A stretch of DNA of 64,000 bases from Simmondsia chinensis (Eukaryota > Streptophyta > Magnoliopsida > Caryophyllales > Simmondsiaceae). The stretch lies in assembly GCA_018398585.1 (NCBI GenBank), contig JAGTTD010000007.1, positions 9,327,320-9,391,319 of the forward strand, read 5' to 3'. The notes beneath the pieces were generated by a model that saw only the letters and a program-made list of their open reading frames with translations, had not been told where the DNA came from and made no database searches. The translations under genes and the position numbers were made by a program. Positions 46,753 to 57,031 of the stretch are shown here, piece by piece. Each line of letters starts with the position of its first letter. Positions within the stretch are counted from its first letter, which is position 1.

Positions 46753-47778
46753 TTAGGCTCTGTTTGGCACATGGAATTGGAATTGGACCGTGGAAATGCA
46801 ATTCCAACTCCAATTATGATAAAATTAGAATTCTAATGGAATTGAAATTCCATTGTTTGGTTCATCAAAGGAATTGGAAGTCAAAATTATAATTATATAA
46901 TTATTCGAATCATCAAGAGTTTTTGGTCAATTGAGTTGGAGTATTTCGAGTTTAAAATTAACTACGGTCTGATTTGGTTGGAGCATTTCACATTGCGTGC
47001 AAGTTATTATGTCGAAGTGATTAACTTTGAGTTTGAGTTACTCGAGTTCGAGTCAAATTGGGTCGAGTATCGTATCGGATCATTTGGTGTTCAAGTTGTC
47101 TTGGATTTTCAGTTAATCGGGTTAGGTCTTTTTGGGACTCAAGCTAGTTATGATCGAGTTTGAGTTCATTTAAGACATGTCAAGCTTGAGTCATATTAGT
47201 TTGGGACAAATGAGTTGTATTATTTCAAATTTTGAGCCGTTTTATGCAGAGTTTGAGATGAGTCTGGTCATTTTGGGTATGGGTCATATTGAATTTTTGG
47301 TCAATTTGGTCAGGTTATTTCTACTTCGGCTCAGCTTGTGACATCACATTCAAGGCAAGTAGTTTCATTTTCTAGATTTGAGTCATCTCGAGTTTCAGGT
47401 CAATCGGGTTGGATCACTTCAGACTTTGACCTAAGGTGATTTCGGTCATTTCAAGTGCAAGGCATTCGAGTTGGATGATTTCGAGGTTTGGGTCAAATTT
47501 TAGGTTGTGTCTAATTCTTTAGATTTTGAGTCATTTTGGATTTGGATTAATCAAATGGGGTCATTTGTGTTTTAGGTCAATGGAGTTGATATGGAATTGT
47601 AATTCCCTACCCCACCCCAAGGAATTGGAAATTATGACTTTCAGTTAAAATCTAATTCAATGGAATTGGGCAGTGGAATTGTAATTCTAATTCCAGCAAC
47701 TGAACCAAACAACATAATTGGAATTCAAGGCCCCAATTCCAGCCTCAGCCCCAATTTCAGGCTCCAAACACAACCTTA
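46753..47778. mobile_element. Harbinger-type non-autonomous element, TTA duplication
   Basis: A 1020-bp element (46756-47775) is flanked by TTA on both sides. Ends: GGCTCTGTTTGGCACATGG on the left and, inverted, GGTTGTGTTTGGAGCC on the right. Its interior is made of degenerate repeats such as GAGTTTGAGTTACTCGAG and GGTCAATCGGGTTGGATCAC, the reverse-oriented counterparts of those in 22546-23537. It lies within the Sirevirus-like element between the third ORF and pol. Confidence 0.87.
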
Positions 47779-48117
47779 GAGATTTGTGGAAAAAGATGAC
47801 TTCAGACCTTGAAAAGTAGGAAAAGTGAAGAAAAAAAAGACAAACAAATTTGAGAAAATCCTGGTTGGTTCGTTTTTGGTTAGAGTTTTGTGAAGAAGAT
47901 GAACTTTTGACAAAAATCTAAGGTTGTGATGTTAAAATGTTGATAGAAACTTGATTTCTAGTAAAAATTTGAAAGAAATTTGAGAAAAATTAAGAGATTT
48001 GAGAGTTGTTTGTAAAAGAGAGGTTAGGGTTTGTGAGAGAATGAGTGAAGATGAGAGAAGTGGTGAAAAGTGAAGAAAGTGGGGAAGGAAAAGTGAAAAA
48101 AGGGTCTAGAGGAATAG

Positions 48118-48192
48118 GTCCCGTGAAGGCTCCCTGTGCGTCGATACACAGTGGAGAGAACAAGGTTCTGTTTTTGCTTTGTGTGTGCAATT
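48118..48192. repeat. Palindrome block resembling the solo LTR
   Basis: CCCTGTGCGTCGATACACAG, then GAACAAGGTTCTG and TTTGTGTGTGC, resemble the order in the solo LTR (CCCTGTGTTGATACACAG, then AACAGGGTTCCG and TGTGTGTCGACACACACC at 38790-38850). It lies outside the LTRs of the Sirevirus-like element. Confidence 0.5.
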
Positions 48193-48330
48193 TTTTTTGT
48201 TTAAAAAAAAAAAGTAGTCCAAGATCCTATATCCGTGAATTGGATAAGAAAGCTTGATCCATTGGAGCTTTTTCATGTTGAGCATTGAAACTCAATGTTG
48301 AATGCAATTGAATGATGCAATTAATTAAAG

Positions 48331-51300
48331 TCAAGTGGTTAAATTGTACATGCCAATTCTAGTTCTAATAGTACAAAAGATTCCTTCACCTAGAGGTTTA
48401 GGAAAAATGTCTACTAATTGATGGTGTGTGGGGACAAATTTCACAATGACATCCTTTTTAAGCACATGGTCACGAACGAAATGATATCTAACCTCAATAT
48501 ATTTTGTTCTAGAATGTTGAGCCGGGTTTTTAGTTAAGCATATAGCACTACCGTTATCGTACATTATGAGAGCATGGTCAATATGCATGCCATAGTCATT
48601 TACTTGATGCATTAACCACAATATTTGAGCACAACAACTTCCACATGCAATATATATGGCCTCCGCGGTGGACAAAGCAACGGAATTTTTATTTTTTTGC
48701 TAAACCATGACACCAAAGCCTGCCCAAGAAATTCACAAGTGCCACTAGTCTATTTCTGATCCACTTTGTATCCGGCGAAATCTACATCACTATATTCAGC
48801 TAAATCAAAGAAATCACATTTAGGGTAAAATAAGCCTAGTGAAGGAGTACCATTATGTATCGAAAGATTCTTTTTACGGCACACAAATGAGGAGTATCAT
48901 TACGTATCGAAAGATTCTTTTTATAGCACACAAATGAGGAGTACCATTACGTATCGAAAGATTCTTTTTACGGCACACAAATGAGATTCCTTAGGACATG
49001 CTTGAAATCTAGCACATAAGCATACATTAAACAATATATCAGGCCTACTAGCAATAAGGTCAAGAAGGGATCTGATCATACCTCTATATAGCTTTTGATC
49101 CATTTTTTTACACTTTTCATCCTTGTCTAGTTTGAGAGTTAAACTCATTGGGGTTGCAATTGCCTTGGAATTTTTCATGCCAAATTTTTTAAGCATTTCT
49201 TCGATGTACTTGGCTTGGTTGAAGAAAATTCCTTCCTTGCCTTGCTCGATTTGCAATCCAAAGAAGTAGTTGAGTTCTTGCATCATACTTATTTCGAATT
49301 CCCTACTCATAAGATTTGCAAATTCTTCACAAAGAGATGGATTAATAGCACTAAATACTATATCAACAACGTGAAATTGCACAATGAGAATATCAGTTTG
49401 TTTGAGTGTTTGATAATATTGAAAATCCATTTTGCATTAGAAAGGAGCTTAATCTCTCATACCAAGCTCTAGGAGCTTGTTTTAATCCGTAGAGAGCCTT
49501 TTTGAGTTTAAATACATGGTTGGGAAATTTTTCATCCTCAAATCTAGGTGCTTGTTCAACATAAACCTATTCTCTAATAAAACCATTTAAGAATGCACTT
49601 TTTACATCCATTGAAAAAGTTTAAAATTTTTAAATGAAGCAAATACACATAAGAGTCTAATAGCTTCTAATCTTGCAATAAGAGCAAAGATTTTCTCATA
49701 GCCTATACCTTCCTCTTGGTTGTAGCCCTTAGGTACTAACCTTGCGTTGTTTCTTACCACATTACCTTCTTCATCTTTCTTGTTGCGGCAGACTCACTTG
49801 GTACCGATGACTTGATTAGCTGGAGGTCTATCCACAAGTTCCCACACATCATTTCTCTTAAATTGACCATTACCATGATCCAATTTGCATCATTTAGAGA
49901 TTCTTCTATGTCCTTGGGTTCTTTAAGATAGATGAATGTGAGTAGATGGCTATATTTGATCAATGCGTGCCTTGTTCTTACACCTTGGGAGGGATCACCA
50001 ACGATTCGACTTGTTGGGTCATCCTTCAAGAATTTCCAATCTCATACAAGTCTTCGTCGTTGGATTCTACATTTTGGTTGTTCCCTTTCGGTTCATCCAT
50101 TGGAGCTTTGAGTTTATCCTTTTCTTGCTCCTCGGATGAAAGTGTGATGTTTATTGGTTTCATTACTATATCATCATCGCAAGGAGTTCTGGAGGATAAG
50201 ACATTAGTTTCATCAAAAGACACATGTGTAGACTTTTCTACAACCTTTATCTTTTTATTATAAACTCTATATGCTTTGCTAGTTAGGGAATATCCAATAA
50301 AAATACCTTCATCCACTCAATGATCAAATTTACCAAGGTTTGTTTTGCCATTGCTGTGAATGCAGCATTTGCACCCAAAAGGTTTGAAATATGCAATATT
50401 GGGCTTTCTACCTTTATAGAGTTCTTAGGATGTCTACTTCAAAATAGGTTTATTAAAGCTCGATTTAAGATGTAGCAAGTGGTGTTAATGGCTTCTGCCC
50501 AAAAATATTTTGGCAAATTATTTCCACAAAGCATAGTTCTTGCCATCTCTTCAAGAGTTTTATTTTTCCTTTCAACCACTCCATTTTGTTGAGGAGTTCT
50601 AGGAGCTGAAAATTTATGGTTCATTCCAAAGTAATCACAATAATTCTCAAAATCGTCATTTTCAGATTCCCTTCCACGATCACTTCTAACCAAATCGTTT
50701 TCATTTTGCACCTTTTTGCAAAACTTTTCAAATTGCTTCACTCTTATGAGAAAGGAATAGGCACCAAGTAAAATGAGAGTGATCATCAACAAATAAAAGT
50801 CCATATCGCTTTCGACCAAGGCTTAAATGATGAGTAGGAACAAACAAATCTATGTGTAAGAGTTCAAGATGCCTTGGTGTTGAAACTATATTCTTAGGTT
50901 TGAATAAAGATCTAGTTTGTTTGCCATATTGACATGCATCACAAATATGATATTTTTCAAATTTTAGCTTTGATAATCCTCTAATAAGATCATTTTTTGA
51001 AAGTTTTGAAATCAAGTCCATACTAGCATGTCCAAATCTTCTATGCCAAATCCAAGGATCATTTCCATCCAAGACACTAAAGCATTTTAATGAATCTACA
51101 CAATCAAGATCAATTATATAGACATTTCACATCATAGACCAACAAGCAAAATTTTATTTGTTTTATTATGTTTAACTGTGCATCTAAATGACTCAAGGTT
51201 CACACAATAGCCTCTATCACATAATTGACTAGTACTTAGAAGATTTAAGACCTTTAATGAGTAAGATATCTTCAACGCAAGGAGAAGAGTTAGAAGCAAC

Positions 51301-51460
51301 GTTATCAATACCGATGATTTGTTCTTTCTTGTTGTCGACAAAAGAGACAGTTCCTTTTCTTGGTATTATTGAAGTGAACTTGGATTTATTTTCAGGCATG
51401 TGTCTTGAGCAACCACTATCCAAGTGCCACTTTTGATTTTTGCTTCTGATTTTCATACAT
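48331..51460 (-). pseudogene. Sirevirus-like pol relic
   Basis: On the minus strand: protease motif KWHLDSGCSRHMPENK (51229-51456); integrase zinc-binding region WHRRFGHA...CDACQYGKQ (50728-51072); integrase core FVDDHSHFT, VRSDRGRESENDDF and PQQNGVVERKN with the catalytic Glu kept (50439-51072); RT pieces at 49500-50030 and 48921-49430 (ELNYFFGLQIEQGKEGIFF); RNase H at 48331-48690 (STAEAIYIA, KYIEVRYHFVRDHV). Many frameshifts and stops separate them. A 47-bp triplication lies within it at 48843-48983. Confidence 0.9.
48843..48983. repeat. Three tandem copies of a 47-bp pol segment
   Basis: AGGAGTACCATTATGTATCG at 48843 recurs at 48890 and 48937, each followed by AAAGATTCTTTTTA and GCACACAAATG. 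The unit lies in the RT/RNase H junction (SHLCAVKRIFRYV) and is not a multiple of three, so it shifts the frame. Confidence 0.92.
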
Positions 51461-51490
51461 ACATATCACAATTCAAACGCTTTTAGATAC

Positions 51491-53090
51491 CTAAATTTTC
51501 TTGGGTCCTTTGTTGTTGGCCTTGACATTTGGTGGTCGAGATCCTTTTGGGATCCAAACCATCTTTGTCTTTCTTAAGTTCCTTTTAAAAAGAAATGTAA
51601 TATGCCCATGATCACCACAATAGTAGCATCTTATGGAGTTTGTTGGAGGTGAAGAGGCTTTGACAAAAAGAACATTCAAAATTTTCTTTTGATCATTTCC
51701 ATTATAACCAAATCCTTCTTTGTTATAGACCAGTTTTTGAGATGAGAGAAATTTTTCAAGTGTTTCTTGCCCTTTGAAAAATTTGTTTGAGTTTGAAAGT
51801 TCTTCCAATCTTTATTTCAAAGACTCATTCTTCTTCACGAGTAATTCATCTTCCTTGAATTTTCCTTTTTTTATTTTCATTTAAAATATCAAGTGTTTCT
51901 TCCAAGTATTATTTTTCTTTAGTTAGTTTTATGATTTCATCATTTAAAGACTCGTTCATTTTCTTTAATGATTCATTTTCAAGTTCAAGTGATAAATGTT
52001 GTTTCAACTCTTTTTTTAAACCCGTTTTTTCAAGGACCTTTACGAAAGTGTTATGTCATTTTTTCAAATTTTTATATTTCTCATATGAATCATAAAAACC
52101 AACAAGTTCATCATAGGATAGGTCGGTTACCTCATTTTCTTCAATGCTATCATCATCAATTGCCATGAAAGAAAAGTTGACCTCTTTACTTTCTTTATCG
52201 GAATCATCATCACTATCTCCCCAAGCCGTTCCTTTTTTCTTATTTGTCCTTCTTTTTGAATTTGTTGAAGGATTTCTTATTTTTGGCTTGGAACAATCCC
52301 TTTTGAGATGTTCAATTTCTTCACACTCATAGCAAGTTGGCTCATCTTTGGAGGAAGATGAACCTTTTTTAAAATTTTTCTTAAACTTTTTCTTTTCAAG
52401 ATATTTGTAAAACCTTTTTGCTAACATAACTACTTCATCAACACTTCCATCACTTATGTCACTTAGGGATGATTTAAATGCTGGAGCTTTACTTTTCTTT
52501 CTTTTGTTTTGTCTTCTTCCTTAAATTCTTTCATGTCAATCTCACGGGCCATGAGATTTTCAATTAATTGATCAAGTTTATAGGTGGAGAAGTTATGTGC
52601 TTCTCGAATAGAGGTAACCTTTCCTTGCCATGAAATAGGAAGACATGTAAAGATTTTACTAACTTGCTCCTCATTTGAATATATTTTTCCAAGAGCTTGG
52701 AGTTTATTAGTAATGACAGAAAATCTAGTGTGCATTTCTTTTATTGATTTTTCTAGTTTCATTTTAAAAAGCTCAGAGGATCTTACCAAGATGTTTATTT
52801 TTGAAGACTTTACTTGATCCGTACCTTCATCGGTGACCTCTAGCTTGTCCCAAATCTCTTTTGCCGATTGACAACGTGACACATGATTAAAAACATTTGA
52901 GGCAATAGCACACAATAATTGATAATGAGCTTTTGTATTTTTTGCGCGTTTTTCTTTATCATCTTACATAAGCTCATTTTCTTCTTTTTCAATAGATCTT
53001 CTAGTTTCTTTGAAGGTAGATAATCACCATTTTTCGTTATAAGCCATAAATCAAAATCAATAGATGTAGTATAAAGCCTCACTCTAAGAT
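51491..53090 (-). pseudogene. Sirevirus-like gag relic with two zinc knuckles
   Basis: On the minus strand, gag core pieces are SAKEIWDKLEVTDEGTDQVK, MKLEKSIKEMHTRFSVITN and LMAREIDMKEFKEED (52463-52915). The first knuckle CYECEEIEHLKRDC and an acidic stretch (WGDSDDDSDKESKEVNFSFM) are at 52056-52427. The second knuckle-like CYYCGDHGHI, followed by VWIPKGSRPP, is at 51491-51808; its last Cys is not present. The acidic WxDSD...FMA motif and the second knuckle before protease are marks of the Sirevirus clade. Frameshifts are frequent. Confidence 0.85.
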
Positions 53091-53241
53091 TCTAATAGGG
53101 AAATTTTCCCCATAAAAAAGAGGACTTTTGTTGGTCAATTGACCCTTGACTAAGATAGGAGTGAATATTGCCATATGATAACTCTAAAGTTGTTAGACCA
53201 ACAAAAAAAAAAAAAAAAGGAATACTAGCTCTATTACCAAT

Positions 53242-54679
53242 TGAAGGCCCAAAGAGCAACTTAAGAGGGGGTGAATTAAGTTAGTGAAAAATTAAACTTT
53301 AAGAACCAAAAATTAAATTGAAACTTAGACAATGAATATGCAATGCAAAAAATAAAGGCAAGAATAAACCGATGCACAAAGATTTTTATAGTGTTCACTT
53401 CCAAACCAGAAGCTAGTACATTTCTTAAGTGACTACTCTTCGTCCTTTGAGCTTTTAACTAAGTTTGATGATCCTTTTTAAAATTAGGCTTAGGATCCAA
53501 CTTTTACAACTAGTCTTTTTATAGGTAGACTTAAGACCCAACCTTTATAACCGATCCTTTTGCAACAGTAGGCTTAGGATTCAACCTTTACAATGAAAAT
53601 GAAATAAAGCAATGGAAGAATTAAAGCAATGAGATTATTCACTCTTTCAAGAGTGAATTAACAATCGATCAAGCTTAGCCAAAGCTAAGGATATGCCAAT
53701 TAAGCTCAAAGATCAACAATAAAAAGAGTTAGTGATGCTCAAGAAAAACTATAAAAGAAACTCGAAATTAAAATGTTAAACCACAAGAGAGTAAGAGCTT
53801 TTAATGAAAGAATGCTTAGAGAGAATTGGATGAATTAAACCAAAGCGTTCAAACCTTATTTATAGGCAAATGAGGGCCTAAGGGACGTTCAAAATTTTAG
53901 GAAAAAAATTAGGAAAGAAATCAAATCAAAAGTAGCCATTTTGACACACAGTAGCTTCGTATGGCTACTTTATGTTTGTGTGTCGACACATCCCTTATGT
54001 GTGTCGATACTCTGTATGCCTGGGTGGATTTGAAGGTTTTTGACCATTTAGCTTGATTGATTGATGGATTTACCATATTAGCTAAGCAAAATTGATTGAT
54101 TAATTGATTACCATATTAGCTTAATTTTTAAATTAGTTTCCATGATTTTGTTTATTCATTTGAAAGATTGATTAATCCAATCAAGCTAAAATGTCACCCT
54201 ATTCAAATTTGATCTTGTTATTTTTGAGCATGCTTTTCATAATACCAATTTTTAAAAATATTTGTATTGATAAACTAGATTGGCTTGAATTTGAATTGAA
54301 AATTTTTCCAATCAAATTTGGAAATCAAATTTCAAAAATATTTCAAAAACATTTTCGTTAGAGCATCACATATCAATATTGAAATTTGACTCAATTAATA
54401 TATCACGATTCTAATTCATAGAAAATAAAAATAACTGACTTAAAGTGCTTGGACTTGGATCTCGTTCTCTTCATTTTGGATGAATCTTCTCTTTAACTTT
54501 GATTTCTTTTCCTCTTGATCCATCGTCTCAGAAAGCTCGGTACCAACATGATTGGTCTTGATGTTTCCCATTTTTTTTATGTGTCACTTCCAAAGAAGAT
54601 TAGAAAAATTTAAACATAATGGCTCACTTAATAATTGTTATCATCGAAATTATAATATAAATAGCCTTTAGGGCTAACA
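53242..54679 (-). repeat. Sirevirus-like 5' LTR
   Basis: 1438-bp partner of the LTR at 43490-44946, clearly diverged from it. It includes TGTGTGTCGACACATCCC (53979) and TGTGTGTCGATACTCTG, plus GATTGATTGAT-type short repeats around 54050-54110. Confidence 0.9.
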
Positions 54680-54684
54680 ATAAC

Positions 54685-55125
54685 AATCTAAAAATATTAT
54701 TGTATTTAAAAAAGTAACAAGGAACGTTGACAGCATTATACCGCACATCTATGTTTTTAGGTTATGTTTGTAGAATTGTACTAAATTGTGGTCAAAATAT
54801 TATAAACGGCAAAAAGTTACGAAATGCGAGGTTGTGTCATGATAAAACGCTAATTTTCACAACGAAATGGAACTTTTGACCACAATAATGATACTTTTAT
54901 GGGCTTGGATGGTACTTTAATGCAATAAATGGAATTTTTCACCATTTGAATGGAACTTTTGACTATATATATGTGCATAATATTTCTCGTTTAAAGATTG
55001 TATATAAATTAACTTTAAATTTAATTAGTATGAAAAAGCATAAAAAATTGGATAAGACAAGACTTATATCAATTAAATGATTAACACATAAGGATAAAAA
55101 ATGTTATTTAAAAATTTTTCACTTT
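54685..55125. repeat. Tandem repeat of about 480 bp, third block
   Basis: The repeat resumes right after ATAAC (AATCTAAAAATATTATTGTA), showing that the Sirevirus-like element split one unit. It contains an extra stretch of about 70 bp (54748-54810) not in the other copies. It fades near 55125. Confidence 0.8.
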
Positions 55126-56894
55126 CCATGATAATCTTAGTATTTAATTAATAATTTTATTATATATTGTTTAGTTGTCTTAGATTTTGATAAATGTGAA
55201 GTTTTGGTCTAATAACCCAAGTATACAGAAATAACAAAAAAATAGATTTATTCACCTCTATATATATATGCAACCCCCAATCCTCTTCATCTGACTAAAG
55301 TCCTCTTCAAGATTCCTAACACACCTCCATAGTCACTATTTCTCATAACGGTAATAAAATTTGATTTTCTTTGTTTTTTCCTTACATTTTCCAATTTAAT
55401 AGTTTTCTTCGCTATAATTATTTTGGAGTATAATCACTTAGAAATATTTTGTTTCAAAGCTCTTACTGATAGTTATAAATTGTAACTTTAAACATAAGTT
55501 ATAAATTGCAAAGTGTTATGAAATGTATTATCTAAATGCCTTATCATTTTAATATGTATGATGAGGTACCCTGAAATAAGAAATTTTATCACTTGCGTAT
55601 ATACTGTGTTAAAATTTGGTAAATTTTCATTAAAATTCAGCTAATTCAGCCAAAAAATTGATGTGATATAAACTATGACCATATTACCAAAAGGTTGTCC
55701 ACATTGTAACAAAAATTATTTATATATTATCAAAAAAAGTGTCATATTAGCATTTTTGGATAAAAGAAATTATCATATTATAATAGAGGATATATATAGA
55801 TTGTTGTTTTCATTTAAAATCTACTAAATTTTGGCAAAGGATATCTAATTTACGATAAAATTTTTAAACTTCAGGGTACATCATTGTATATTATTGAAAT
55901 ATCATAGTACCTATATAATAAAATGCTAAAATATTAGGACACCTAGATAATTTTCTTGTATAATATTATATAACAATTCAACTTGATTAAAATTATTCTG
56001 TTGCAACTATAATAAAGTAACATTCAAGCTGTTTTTAATTATTCTGTCTAATTATTATCCGATATTATGATGTTAAATGTCTACAATCTAGTCTTGTTTA
56101 TTTTGATTAGATCTAGATTTGCATGATGATTATTGCGAAGGTTTTTGTGCCACATAGAATCATGACTTCTCCCGTTTTAAAAGGAAAGTTATTTTCCCTC
56201 ATTTGAGGGAAAATGTTTTCCATCTGAAAGCCTTTTCCATAAGCAAAAGACATGCCAAACAATGAAAAAGGAAAAAAATCACTTCCTAGAATGTGGTTTT
56301 CCCCTAAACAAATGAAGCCTACCTTTGGTGTTGATTTATTTCCGCATATTTAATTTTCTCATTGATATTTGGTAATGTTAGTGTGCCATGTGATTATATA
56401 TGTCGTTATTGGTTTGAGTGGCCAATTGAATTGGGTTTAGGCGTTTAAACTCCAGCACTCTGCATATCTTACAATCATCTCGACCCAAATGTAGCTTTTG
56501 TACATACAAAACTCCAAAGCATCAGATATACAACTTTTGGATGGAAAAGTTGTAAACACTCAATCAAATCATCTAAGCACAACTCTCTTCATACTTGAGT
56601 CAGTAAACTCTCACATACAACATTCAAAAACAAATAACACAGATCTCTCTTCTCTCCTATACTGGGGATATCCGACAATTTTGAGACAACATTATCCAAC
56701 GATTCTAAACCATAAAAAAGTAGAAATAAAAAGAGACGCGGCCATCCAATCCAAAAACATGAAACGAAGAATTAATTATTATATATTCACATTGTGACCA
56801 CATTTCTTGAGCACATACATGCATTATTCATGCTAAGGTCCTGTCACAATTCTCACGGGCATATATAAGAGAAGGCAGCTACAATTGATTTAAC
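55126..56894. other. AT-rich intergenic region
   Basis: I see no conserved coding sequence. GGAAAATGTTTTCCATC (56207-56223), AGCCTTTTCCATAAG and TGCCAAACAATGAAAAAGG hint at an old MITE, but ends cannot be fixed. A short reading frame at 56498-56797 has no recognisable features. Confidence 0.5.
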
Positions 56895-57031
56895 AATTTT
56901 AAGGAATCATTTATAACAAAATGAGCTTGAGTCCTGTATGGAATGAGAATTTTTTTTTTTTTTTTTTTTTTTTCATATATTCTATATAAGATGAGATTGT
57001 CAGAGATTGAACCAGCATCAGGGGAGACTCA
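56895..57031 (-). other. FBPase 3' untranslated region, with A24 tract
   Basis: About 58 nt after the stop codon the sense strand has 24 consecutive A (plus-strand T run 56950-56973). The true polyadenylation site is not determinable here. Confidence 0.4.

Larger units (their letters stand above)
43485..54684 (-). mobile_element. Sirevirus-like Ty1/copia retrotransposon, 11.2 kb, ATAAC duplication
   Basis: The element (43490-54679) lies between ATAAC repeats (43485-43489 and 54680-54684). On the minus strand the LTRs start TGTTRGCCCTAAAGG and end GGGCCTTCA. The 5' LTR is followed by TGGTAATAGAGC (53228-53239), close to the initiator-Met primer site. The 3' LTR is preceded by AAAGGGAGGAAGAT. 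Order on the minus strand: gag with two zinc knuckles, protease, integrase, RT, RNase H, then an extra ORF before the 3' LTR. The long LTRs, extra knuckle and extra ORF fit the Sirevirus clade. A 1 kb Harbinger-type element is inserted at 46756-47775. The genes are all broken. Confidence 0.9.

Noticed and set aside
56498..56797. Possible small gene in the intergenic region
   Set aside because: Composition is that of AT-rich spacer and there is no domain, conserved start context or supporting splice pattern.
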